NCBI GenBank assembly: GCA_021780075.1
Contig: JAJXZL010000003.1
Span: 31,442 to 95,441, forward strand
Length of the DNA stretch: 64,000 nt
Source of the DNA: Acidobacteriota bacterium
Lineage (GTDB): Bacteria; Acidobacteriota; Terriglobia; Terriglobales; Acidobacteriaceae
Reading direction: 5' to 3'
Numbering within the stretch: position 1 is the stretch's first letter; every line of letters starts with the position of its first letter. Both the position numbers and the translations under genes were made by a program. The notes beneath the pieces are model-generated. The model saw nothing but the letters and a program-made list of their open reading frames with translations. It was not told the DNA's origin and did not search any database. Below are positions 26,808 to 34,630 of this stretch, one piece after another.

Positions 26808-27526
26808 TGAAACAAGTGGCCAAGAAGGCGAATCAGAGTTCTCAATCAAGGACCGGCGAGTCAGCGCTGGCACGGCGCGGCGACCTTGCGCCGGAGCGGG
26901 TGGCGGCGATTTTGAAGGGGCTGGATGAGGCGTATCCCGAGGCCGAGTGCGCGCTGGGTCATCGCTCGCCGTGGGAGCTGCTGGTGGCGACGATCCTTTC
27001 AGCGCAATGCACGGATGCGCGGGTGAACATGGTGACGCCGGAGCTGTTCCGGCGCTTCCCTACCCCGGCGGCGATGGCCAAGGCCAGCCAGCCGGAGATT
27101 GAAGGCCTGATTCGCTCGACGGGTTTCTTTCGCAACAAGGCGAAGTCGATTGTGGGCGCGGCGAAGAAGATTACCGAGGAGTTTGGCGGGAAGGTTCCGC
27201 AGACGCTGGCGGAACTGACGACCGTGCCGGGAGCGGCGCGTAAGACAGCGAATGTTGTGCTTGGCGTCTGCTTCGGTAAGGCCGAGGGCGTGGTGGTGGA
27301 TACGCATGTGTTTCGCATCGCGCGGCGACTGGGGCTGGCCAAGGGCGACACTCCGCAAAAGGTGGAGCAGGAGCTGATGAAGGTGCTGCCGCACGAGCAC
27401 TGGATTCGCTTTGCCCATCAGCTGATTCATCACGGGCGGCAGGTGTGTGATGCGCGCAAGCCGAAGTGTGACAGGTGCAATCTGGAGCCGCTGTGTCACG
27501 CGAAGGATAAGACGTGGGAATCGTGA
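26804..27526 (+). CDS. nth: endonuclease III
   Basis: Nth is a DNA glycosylase/AP lyase that removes oxidised pyrimidines in base excision repair. The 240-residue protein has the HhH motif VPGAARKTANVVLG with the catalytic Lys147, the catalytic Asp166 (VVVDTHVFR) and the C-terminal iron-sulfur cluster cysteines 215, 222, 225 and 231 with the exact C-X6-C-X2-C-X5-C spacing. Ala replaces Gly in the usual PGVGRKTA hairpin, a small deviation. An N-terminal basic tail of about 28 residues is extra. It is coupled to the upstream gene and convergent with hemD. Confidence 0.96.
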   Translation: MMKQVAKKANQSSQSRTGESALARRGDLAPERVAAILKGLDEAYPEAECALGHRSPWELLVATILSAQCTDARVNMVTPELFRRFPTPAAMAKASQPEIEGLIRSTGFFRNKAKSIVGAAKKITEEFGGKVPQTLAELTTVPGAARKTANVVLGVCFGKAEGVVVDTHVFRIARRLGLAKGDTPQKVEQELMKVLPHEHWIRFAHQLIHHGRQVCDARKPKCDRCNLEPLCHAKDKTWES

Positions 27527-27545
27527 GAGAGCGGGGTTCGCGGGG

Positions 27546-28322
27546 TTAGCTTGCGAGCACTTGGGTGACGGCGGCGATGAGGCCGGGGATGTCTGAGGGG
27601 CTGGCTTCGGCTGCGGGGGGCCAGTTGAGATCGCTCAGCGTCTGGCTGGTGATGGGGCCGATGGAGACTGCCGGAACGCCCGCAAATGGGAAGGCGATGC
27701 CGGCCTGCTTTGCTGCTTCGGCGAGGTGCGTGGCGCTGGAGGAGCTGGTGAAAGTGGCTGCGTCGATGCCCTGCTGCAAGGCCGCGCGAAGCTGGACGGC
27801 AGCGGACTCGGGCAACGCGTTCTGGTAGGCGTCGGCGATATCGACGGTAGCTCCGGCGGCGCGGAGCGCGTCGGGAAGAATGTCGCGGGCGACGGCGGCG
27901 CGGACGAGCAGGATCCGGTTGCCGGCGACTTTGCCTTCGAGTTCCGCAATCAGGCTTTCAGCGACAAATTGCGCGGGGATCAGATCGACCTTGAGGCCGA
28001 GTTTCTCGACTTCTGCGGCGGTGGAGGCTCCGACGACGGCCACCTGCGCAGGGGCGGAGGCCTGGAGGGAGATTCCGGCGCGGGATGCCCGCTCGGCGAG
28101 GACGTGGACGGCGTTGGTACTGGTGAGGATGAGCCAGTCGTAACTTGCGAGGCGCTGAAGGGCGGCGTCGAGCGGAGCGAAGCTTGCGGGTGGGCGGATT
28201 TCAAGGACCGGGACTTCGACGGGGATGGCGCCGAGGGAGCGGAGGCCTTCGCTGAGCTTTCCGGATTGCTTTGCCGCGCGGGTGACGAGGACGCGGCGAC
28301 CGGCAAGCGGCAAGGATGTCAC
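27546..28322 (-). CDS. hemD: uroporphyrinogen-III synthase
   Basis: HemD cyclises hydroxymethylbilane and inverts ring D to give uroporphyrinogen III. The 258-residue protein shows the poorly conserved but recognisable HemD pattern: LAGRRVLVTRAAKQSGKLSEGLRSLGA, YDWLILTSTNAVHVLAERA, VAVVGASTAAEVEKLG, and ATFTSSSSATHLAEAA followed by SIGPITSQTLSDL. Operon position supports the call: its ATG overlaps the hemC stop (ATGA). It ends the ccsA-hemA-hemC-hemD operon. Confidence 0.93.
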   Translation of the reverse strand: MTSLPLAGRRVLVTRAAKQSGKLSEGLRSLGAIPVEVPVLEIRPPASFAPLDAALQRLASYDWLILTSTNAVHVLAERASRAGISLQASAPAQVAVVGASTAAEVEKLGLKVDLIPAQFVAESLIAELEGKVAGNRILLVRAAVARDILPDALRAAGATVDIADAYQNALPESAAVQLRAALQQGIDAATFTSSSSATHLAEAAKQAGIAFPFAGVPAVSIGPITSQTLSDLNWPPAAEASPSDIPGLIAAVTQVLAS

Positions 28323-29323
28323 CGGGCTGCCTCACCGGGCGCGGCGAGAAGCGGCCCTGCGCCAGAGGCGATGAGCTTTTCTGCGACGAGGCGGCCCAGG
28401 TCGGCAGGGTTTGAGCTGTTCTGGTGGGCGCGATGGAAGAAGCGGACTGCGTTGCCAGTTTCGGGTGCGGCGACGACGGCGAAGATTTCGACTTCGGATT
28501 GAGAAGTGAGAGTGTTCCCAGGTCTCAAGTTCGAGACCTGGGGCACCCGATCGTTTGTTCCATGAGCGGGGCGGCAATGGACGCCGATGGGAACCTGGCA
28601 TCCGCCCCCCAAGGCGGCCAATGCTGCGCGCTCGACGGTTATGGCAAAGCGGGTGTCGGCATCGTCGAGAAAGGCCACGGCGGCGATGGTCGCGGCGTCG
28701 TCCTTGCGGGTTTCAATGCCGAGCGAGCCCTGGCCGGCGGCGGGACAGAAGTCCTTGGGGTCGAGGCGCTCGCGGACCCATTCGGTTTTCTCAAGGCGGT
28801 CAAGGCCTGCGGCGGCCAGAAGAATGGCATCAACCTGACCTTCAGAGAGCTTGCGCAGGCGGGTATCGACGTTGCCGCGGAACTCGACGGCCTCGATGTC
28901 GGGACGGAGCGCTTTCAACTGAGCGCGGCGGCGCTGGCTGCTTGTGCCGACTTTGGCTCCTTGTGGAAGCGCAGCGAGGTTGTCGTATTTGACGGAGACG
29001 AAGACGTCGCGCGGGTCTACACGGGGCGGCGTGGCGGCGAGGGCGAAGGGCTCGGGCAACTCGGTGGGCAGGTCCTTGAGCGAGTGGACGGCAAGGTCGA
29101 TGCGGCCTTCGGCGAGGGCCTCTTCGATTTCCTTGGTGAACATGCCCTTTGTCGTTCCGGATTGCGCCGCGACCTGGGCGAAGGTGACAGCCTGAAGGCG
29201 GTCGCCTGTGGTCTTGATGATTTCGATTTCGACCGAGTTCCCTTGCCCACGAAGGAGCGCGGCGATGTGATTGGCCTGCCATAACGCGAGTTGCGAGCCA
29301 CGGCTGCCGATGCGCAGGTTCAT
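28319..29323 (-). CDS. hemC: porphobilinogen deaminase with an in-frame repeat insertion
   Basis: HemC condenses four porphobilinogens into hydroxymethylbilane. The 334-residue protein has the catalytic Asp in HSLKDLPTE (about residue 84), the arginine-rich cofactor region TSSQRRRAQLKALRPD and the dipyrromethane-binding Cys242 in ALGGGCQVPIG. Domain 3 is longer than usual: residues 255-275 (THE segment TNDRVPQVSNLRPGN) come from a palindromic DNA repeat at 28512-28546 inserted in frame. The frame, catalytic residues and C-terminal helices stay intact, so the enzyme is probably active. Both ends overlap neighbours by four bases. Confidence 0.95.
   Translation of the reverse strand: MNLRIGSRGSQLALWQANHIAALLRGQGNSVEIEIIKTTGDRLQAVTFAQVAAQSGTTKGMFTKEIEEALAEGRIDLAVHSLKDLPTELPEPFALAATPPRVDPRDVFVSVKYDNLAALPQGAKVGTSSQRRRAQLKALRPDIEAVEFRGNVDTRLRKLSEGQVDAILLAAAGLDRLEKTEWVRERLDPKDFCPAAGQGSLGIETRKDDAATIAAVAFLDDADTRFAITVERAALAALGGGCQVPIGVHCRPAHGTNDRVPQVSNLRPGNTLTSQSEVEIFAVVAAPETGNAVRFFHRAHQNSSNPADLGRLVAEKLIASGAGPLLAAPGEAAR
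28512..28546. repeat. palindromic repeat inside hemC
   Basis: A perfect 10-bp stem CCCAGGTCTC (28517-28526) / GAGACCTGGG (28533-28542) with a six-base loop, extended by GTG/CAC outside a small mismatch, lies within hemC domain 3. It has the look of a REP-type mobile palindrome. I see no second copy in the window. From memory, similar CCCAGGTCTC palindromes and VPQVSNLRPG-like peptides recur in Acidobacteria genomes; this was not checked. Confidence 0.75.
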
Positions 29324-30684
29324 TGGCGACCCACCACGCTGGTTTCCTTCATGCGCACTTTCTCAACTTTCGGGGATTTTTCTGTTTCCGGTTCAGGTAT
29401 TTGCGGCTGAGATGCGTCCGCGCTGCTTCCGGTTGCGGGCAGCGACCAGGTATCGCACAAGGCGTCAAGGCGGGTTGCGTCATTTTCGCGCGCTGCCTGC
29501 TTGAGCGCCTGCATGGGTGGGTGGAGGAACTTGTTGACCAGGCCGCGGGTGAGGGCTTCGACGGCGGCAAGCTGCTCTGCGGTGAGCGAGCCCATGCGGG
29601 CCTGCACGCGGCGCAACTCGGCCTGGCGGATTTCCTCGGCCTGGCGCTGGAGGGCGACGATGGCCGGAGCCACGTTGACGGTGCGCTGGCGCTGATGGAA
29701 TCGCTCGACCTCGGCGGCAACGAGCGCCTCGGCATCGCCTGCTTCGCGGCTGCGCTCGGCGAGGTGGGAGGCGGCCACGGCCTGCAAGTCGTCGATGTCG
29801 TAGACGAAGATGCCTTCAAGCTTGTTGACGGCGGGATCGACGTCGCGAGGCACGGCGATGTCAATGAAGAACATGGGCCGGTTGCGGCGGCGATGCATGA
29901 ACTGCTGGCCGTGCTCGCGGCGGAAGATGGGGTGTGGCGCGCCGGTGGAGGTGATGACGATGTCAGCTTCAGTGGCGGTCTCGTAAAGCTGCTCGAAGGG
30001 AATGACGCGGCCATCGAATGGCTCGGCAAGCTGGCGCGCGCGCTCGATGGTGCGGTTGGTGACAAGGATGGCTCCGGCGCCCTGCTGGACGAGATGACGG
30101 GCGGCGAGCTCGCTCATTTTGCCTGCGCCGACGAGAAAGACGGTGCGGCCTTGCAGTGAGCCGAAGATTTTGCGGGCCAGCTCGACTGCGACCGAGGCGA
30201 TGGAGACGGAGTTGGAGCCGATTTCGGTTTCAGAACGGACTTTTTTGGCGGCGGCAAAGGCGGATTGAAGCAGGTGCTCGAGTTGGCCGCCGACGGTTCC
30301 GCTGGTGCGTGCGACCGCAAAGGCTTCCTTGACCTGGCCGAGAATCTGCGGCTCGCCGACGACCATGGAGTCAAGACTGGCAGCAACGCGGAAGAGGTGC
30401 CGTACGGCATCCCTGTCATGATGCTGGTAGATGTGCGGCGCGAGCAGCGCGGGCTCCAGTCCAAAGTGGCGATGGAGGAATGCGGTGAGGTCGGCCTCCG
30501 GCGATTCGATGGAGGCAATAATCTCAACGCGGTTGCAGGTGGAGACTATCATGCACTCGGCCACGCCGGGCACGGCAGCAAGGGCGCGGGTGGTTTCCGG
30601 CAGCTCCTCGCGGGAGATGGCGATGCGCTCACGCAGCTCGATGGGGGCGGTTTTGTGGTTGATGCCAATGAGCGCCAGGGTCAT
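29320..30684 (-). CDS. hemA: glutamyl-tRNA reductase
   Basis: HemA reduces glutamyl-tRNA(Glu) to glutamate 1-semialdehyde, the first committed step of C5-pathway haem synthesis. The 454-residue protein starts MTLALIGINHKTAPIELRER; the nucleophile is Cys50 in STCNRVEI. The NADPH-binding domain has FLVGAGKMSELAARHL and the C-terminal dimerisation domain is helical. The last 50 residues are an unusual charged extension. The ATG at 30684 overlaps the ccsA stop (ATGA), and its own stop overlaps hemC likewise. The longer frame before this ATG overlaps ccsA and is not used. Confidence 0.97.
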   Translation of the reverse strand: MTLALIGINHKTAPIELRERIAISREELPETTRALAAVPGVAECMIVSTCNRVEIIASIESPEADLTAFLHRHFGLEPALLAPHIYQHHDRDAVRHLFRVAASLDSMVVGEPQILGQVKEAFAVARTSGTVGGQLEHLLQSAFAAAKKVRSETEIGSNSVSIASVAVELARKIFGSLQGRTVFLVGAGKMSELAARHLVQQGAGAILVTNRTIERARQLAEPFDGRVIPFEQLYETATEADIVITSTGAPHPIFRREHGQQFMHRRRNRPMFFIDIAVPRDVDPAVNKLEGIFVYDIDDLQAVAASHLAERSREAGDAEALVAAEVERFHQRQRTVNVAPAIVALQRQAEEIRQAELRRVQARMGSLTAEQLAAVEALTRGLVNKFLHPPMQALKQAARENDATRLDALCDTWSLPATGSSADASQPQIPEPETEKSPKVEKVRMKETSVVGRQ

Positions 30685-31517
30685 TGGGCACCGAACCTGT
30701 GCACATGGCTGAACATGTTGGCGCCCCAGACGGCCAGCATGACCACGAGCACCGCGCCGGAGAGATAGGCGGCTTTGCGGCCGCGCAATCCGGCGGTGTG
30801 GCGGAGGAAGAGCAGCAGCACGTAGACGAACCACATGCCGAAGGAGGCAAGCACCTTGGGATCGAGGAAGTAGGCGGCGCCGAGGGGCGTTTCCTGTACC
30901 AGGACCGAGCCGATGACGAGGCCGACGGTCATGCAGGGAAAGCCAAAGAGCAGCGTGGCGTGCGCGATGCGTTCCAGGGTGTCAAGCGGGGGCAGCCAGT
31001 CAAGCGGCGCAGCGAGCAGGTTGCGCGCAGCCTTCATTTTGGATTTAAGGCGGCGCTCCTGCACGAGGTAGAGGATGGAGGCGAGCATGCTGAAGCCGAG
31101 GGCGGCATAGGCGGCCAGCAGCGCGGCGATGTGGGCGACAAGCCAGCTTGTGCGCACTCCTTCTGATGGGAAGGTATAGCGTTCCATGCCGAGCGAAGGG
31201 ACGAAGACAAGGAAAAACGTGACGGGTAAGGCGAAGATTCCGAGGGAGATGGCGCCGTAAATCCACCAGACGAGGAAGAACAGGCCGGCAACAACGAGGG
31301 CGAGGAGCGACTCGGCCTCACGCACGCCGACAGGCATCCAGCGATGAGCGAGGACGAGCATTTCAACGACGGAGACGAAGTGGAAGAGGAAGCCGAGGCC
31401 TCCGAGGTGGACGCAGATGCTGCGCCAGCGCTCTTTGTTATAGAGCACGGCCGGGAAGATGGCGACACTTGCTGTCGCATAGAGGATAGCCGCAACTCGT
31501 AGCCAGAGGAGGTGCAT
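30681..31517 (-). CDS. CcsA/HemX-type cytochrome c assembly-like membrane protein
   Basis: This is a 278-residue inner-membrane protein with eight hydrophobic segments of the cytochrome c assembly (CcmC/CcsA/HemX) family. It is placed, as HemX is in many bacteria, at the head of a hemA operon. Conserved histidines that could touch haem are His38/His46 (SICVHLGGLGFLFHFVS), His128 (WLVAHIAALLAAYAALGFS) and the late RHTAGLRG. HemX is thought to control HemA levels, while CcsA exports haem; sequence alone does not separate these roles. A dyad resembling an FNR/CRP site is about 45 bases before its ATG. Confidence 0.85.
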   Translation of the reverse strand: MHLLWLRVAAILYATASVAIFPAVLYNKERWRSICVHLGGLGFLFHFVSVVEMLVLAHRWMPVGVREAESLLALVVAGLFFLVWWIYGAISLGIFALPVTFFLVFVPSLGMERYTFPSEGVRTSWLVAHIAALLAAYAALGFSMLASILYLVQERRLKSKMKAARNLLAAPLDWLPPLDTLERIAHATLLFGFPCMTVGLVIGSVLVQETPLGAAYFLDPKVLASFGMWFVYVLLLFLRHTAGLRGRKAAYLSGAVLVVMLAVWGANMFSHVHRFGAQ

Positions 31518-31537
31518 CTCGATATCTACCTTAAAGG

Positions 31538-31554
31538 GTAAACCATGGGTTTAC
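31538..31554. promoter_or_regulatory. perfect 17-base palindrome upstream of the haem operon
   Basis: GTAAACCATGGGTTTAC is a perfect inverted repeat (7-bp arms, three-base centre) 20 bases before the ccsA ATG. It abuts the FNR/CRP-like dyad. Its place overlaps where a promoter for the operon should lie, so an operator is the simplest reading. Confidence 0.45.
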
Positions 31555-31555
31555 T

Positions 31556-31569
31556 GTGATGTAAATCAC
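31556..31569. promoter_or_regulatory. FNR/CRP-like dyad upstream of the haem operon
   Basis: GTGAT-GTAA-ATCAC is a perfect 5-bp dyad with four-base spacer, close to the FNR consensus TTGAT-N4-ATCAA and to CRP half-sites (TGTGA). It is centred about 45 bases upstream of the ccsA ATG. Haem operons are known FNR/Dnr/Anr targets in other bacteria, so oxygen- or NO-linked control is plausible. The regulator gene is not in the window. Confidence 0.5.
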
Positions 31570-31642
31570 CGGGCGGGCACTTTTCTGCCGGAAAGGCGAG
31601 GATATTTTTCACGCCGCGGGACGCGCCGTTTTCAATTTGTTT

Positions 31643-31885
31643 TCAAAGGGATGGCTGAAGCACGGCGAGGCCGGAGCGGGAGGCCTGTACGTCGTCCTGG
31701 GATTTGCCTCCACTGAAGGCAACGATAATGTAGCCGGTATTGGCGCGGGCTTTGCCGAAGGCGGGATGGTCGAATTTCTTTGCGCTGGGTGGCTGGGGGA
31801 TATGGGCCGTGCGGGCGGGTATGACGTTGAGCGCAAAGCACACCGAAACGATGATGGCGATGGCTGGCAGTTGCCGCCCTGCCAC
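31643..31885 (-). CDS. possible small secreted protein
   Basis: This minus-strand frame has strongly C-biased third codon positions and, from a GTG at 31885, encodes 80 residues with a signal-like start (MAGRQLPAIAIIVSVCFALNVIPARTA) and a short soluble part. The plus-strand frame over the same bases is continuous with mutS but looks non-coding. No ribosome-binding site and no family are recognised. It would be divergent from mutS by about 20 bases. Confidence 0.3.
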   Translation of the reverse strand: MAGRQLPAIAIIVSVCFALNVIPARTAHIPQPPSAKKFDHPAFGKARANTGYIIVAFSGGKSQDDVQASRSGLAVLQPSL

Positions 31886-31903
31886 GATAGTCTTGAAACC
31901 AGC

Positions 31904-34630
31904 GTGACCCCAGACCAGATCCAATCTGCGACTTCATCTGCTCCTTCTGTGGACAAGGCGTCTGCCGAGCTGACGCCGTTTATGCGCCAGTGGACGGCGG
32001 CGAAGCGGGAGAATCCCGATGCTCTGCTGTTCTTTCGCATGGGCGATTTCTACGAGCTGTTCTACGACGATGCGGTGGTGGTGAGCCGGGAGCTGCAACT
32101 GACGCTGACGGCGCGGGACCGGGAGCGCAACCAGCCGATGTGCGGGGTGCCGTATCACTCCGTGGAGGGCTACCTGACGCGGCTGTTGCGCAAGGGCTAC
32201 CGCATCGCCATCTGCGACCAGATGGAGGATCCCAAGCTCACCAAGAAGATTGTGCGACGCGAGGTGACGCGGGTGCTTTCGCCGGGGACGGCGCTGGACA
32301 CGGCGCTGGGGCAGGAGCAGAACAACTTTCTGGGAACGTATTTTGAGTTCTGGCCGGAAGGCACACGCAAGGCTGAAAAGCTGGACGCTGCGCGGAATCA
32401 TGCGCACGGCGTTATGGGTCAAGCTGAGGGGCCCGTGTGCGCTGTGGCGCTGCTGGACGTTTCAACGGGCGAATTTCGCACGGCGGAGTTTGCTGGCGCG
32501 AACGCGCGGCAGCAGGCCATGGATGAGCTGCTGATGGCCGCTCCGAGCGAAGTGCTGCTGGCAGCCAGCGCGGAGATGCCCGCGCAACTGGAGCGCATTG
32601 CGGCGCGGACACGCGTGGAGGACTGGGTGTGGACGCGCGACTTTGCCGTGCCGCTGGTGGAGCGCCAACTGAATGTGCGCTCGCTGGAGGGGTATGGGCT
32701 GAGCGGACATCCGGCGGCGGCGATTGCGGCGGGCGCGGTGCTGCACTATGTACGCACGACGCAGAAAAACGATGCGCTGCACATTGACAGCCTGAAGTTT
32801 CAGGAGCACTCGACGGCGCTCGAACTGGACCAGGTGACGGTGCGGAACCTGGAACTGGTGGAGCCGTTGTTTGCGGGGCAGGATCAGCGCGCTACGATGT
32901 TCCACACGCTGGATGCGTGCCAGACGCCGATGGGCAAGCGGCTGCTGCGGGCCACGATTCTGCGGCCGCTTGTGGATGCGGCTGTGTTGGAGGCGCGGTA
33001 CGAAGCCGTGGCGGAGGCCAATGGCGACCTGCTGAAGCGCGAAGAGGTGCGGCGCGCGTTCGGCGGCATTCTTGATCTGGAGCGCCTGCTGGCGCGGCTT
33101 TCACTGGACTCAGCCGGACCGCGCGATGTGCGCGCGCTGGCGGCGAGCCTGGCACGGCTGCCGGGATTGAAGACGGCGCTGGAGGCGATGTTAGCGCCGC
33201 TGTGGCGCGGGATCACCGCGCAACTGGATGTGCTGGACGATATTACGGCGCTGATTGCAAAGACGCTGGTGGAAGAGCCTCCGCTGACAATGGCCGATGG
33301 AGGCGTGATTGGCGCGGGCGTGGATGCGGAGCTGGATGAGCTGCGCACGATCTCGACGACGGGACGACAGCAGATTGCGGCGATCGAGGAGCGCGAGCGG
33401 ACGCGGACGGGGATAGGGTCGCTGAAGGTGCGCTACAACTCGGTGTTTGGCTACTACATCGAGATTACGAAGGCCAACCTTGCGATGGCTCCGGCGGACT
33501 ATGAACGCAAGCAAACGCTGGTGAATGCGGAGCGGTTTACAACGCCGGAGCTGAAGGAATATGAGCGCAAGATTCTGACGGCACATGACCGCTCGATTGA
33601 GATTGAGAAGCGGATTTTTGCGGAGTTGCGGAAGGCTGTGCTCGCCGCGGCGGGACGGATTCGACGCTCGTCTGCAGCGGTGGCGGAGGCGGACCTGCTG
33701 GCGAACTTTGCGCATCTGGCGGCGGGACGGCGCTACGCGCGGCCTCGGTTGACGGAGGAGCCTGTGCTGGAAGCTGTAGCGGCACGGCATCCGGTGATTG
33801 AGCAGTGGATGGAGGAAACGCGCGAGGGACGGTACATCCCCAATGATGTGTATTTGAATGCAGCGGACGAGGGGCCAGCGCTGCTGCTGATTACCGGGCC
33901 GAATATGGGCGGCAAGAGCACCTATCTGAGACAGGCCGCGATGCTGGCGCTGATGGCGCAAATGGGCAGCTTTGTTCCGGCGGAGAGTCTGCGGCTCGGA
34001 CTGGTGGACCGCATCTACACGCGCATCGGCGCAAGTGACAACGTGGCGCGCGGGCGGTCGACCTTCATGGTGGAGATGACCGAGACGGCGACGATTCTGA
34101 ACACGGCCACGCGCAGGTCGCTGATTCTTCTGGATGAGATGGGGCGCGGGACGGCGACGTTTGACGGGCTGAGCCTCGCATGGGCGACGGTGGAATATCT
34201 GCACGCCGAGACAGGCGCGCGGACGCTGTTTGCGACGCACTACCATGAGCTGACGATGCTGGCAGAAAAATTGAAACGCGTGCGGAATCTGCGCGTGGGC
34301 GTGAAGGAAGCGGCGGGTGGGATTGTGTTTCTGCACAGCATTGAGCCGGGCGCAGCGAGCAAGAGCTATGGCATTGAAGTGGCACGGCTGGCGGGGTTAC
34401 CGGCCGCGGTGATTGAGCGGGCGCGTCATGTGCTGCGGCAGCACGAGAAGCAGGAACGGCAGAGCGTGCAGGTGGAGACGGCTCCGGAACCCTTGCAACT
34501 GACGATGTTTACGCCGCTTTCGCAACGCATTGTGGACCGCATTGAAGCCGTGGATGTGAATGCGCTGACTCCGCTGCAGGCGCTGAACCTGCTGGAGGAG
34601 TTGCAGCAGGAACTGAAGGAGAAGGGATGA
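31904..34630 (+). CDS. mutS: DNA mismatch repair protein MutS
   Basis: MutS recognises mismatches and small loops in DNA and starts repair with MutL. The protein is about 908 residues. The mismatch-reading motif is in LLFFRMGDFYELFYDDA (the Phe-X-Glu site appears in the later part of this domain), followed by connector, lever and clamp domains (GSLKVRYNSVFGYYIEITKAN). The ATPase domain has Walker A GPNMGGKST, the signature NVARGRSTFMVEM, Walker B LLDEMGRGT and the switch ATHYHEL. I chose the GTG at 31904, which places about 25 residues before TPFMRQW as in relatives; a GTG at 31949 is also possible. Its stop overlaps nagZ. Confidence 0.95.
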   Translation: MTPDQIQSATSSAPSVDKASAELTPFMRQWTAAKRENPDALLFFRMGDFYELFYDDAVVVSRELQLTLTARDRERNQPMCGVPYHSVEGYLTRLLRKGYRIAICDQMEDPKLTKKIVRREVTRVLSPGTALDTALGQEQNNFLGTYFEFWPEGTRKAEKLDAARNHAHGVMGQAEGPVCAVALLDVSTGEFRTAEFAGANARQQAMDELLMAAPSEVLLAASAEMPAQLERIAARTRVEDWVWTRDFAVPLVERQLNVRSLEGYGLSGHPAAAIAAGAVLHYVRTTQKNDALHIDSLKFQEHSTALELDQVTVRNLELVEPLFAGQDQRATMFHTLDACQTPMGKRLLRATILRPLVDAAVLEARYEAVAEANGDLLKREEVRRAFGGILDLERLLARLSLDSAGPRDVRALAASLARLPGLKTALEAMLAPLWRGITAQLDVLDDITALIAKTLVEEPPLTMADGGVIGAGVDAELDELRTISTTGRQQIAAIEERERTRTGIGSLKVRYNSVFGYYIEITKANLAMAPADYERKQTLVNAERFTTPELKEYERKILTAHDRSIEIEKRIFAELRKAVLAAAGRIRRSSAAVAEADLLANFAHLAAGRRYARPRLTEEPVLEAVAARHPVIEQWMEETREGRYIPNDVYLNAADEGPALLLITGPNMGGKSTYLRQAAMLALMAQMGSFVPAESLRLGLVDRIYTRIGASDNVARGRSTFMVEMTETATILNTATRRSLILLDEMGRGTATFDGLSLAWATVEYLHAETGARTLFATHYHELTMLAEKLKRVRNLRVGVKEAAGGIVFLHSIEPGAASKSYGIEVARLAGLPAAVIERARHVLRQHEKQERQSVQVETAPEPLQLTMFTPLSQRIVDRIEAVDVNALTPLQALNLLEELQQELKEKG

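Noticed and set aside
30685..30834. N-terminal extension of hemA.
   Set aside because: It overlaps the end of ccsA, and HemA homology with Cys at position 50 begins exactly at the ATG at 30684.
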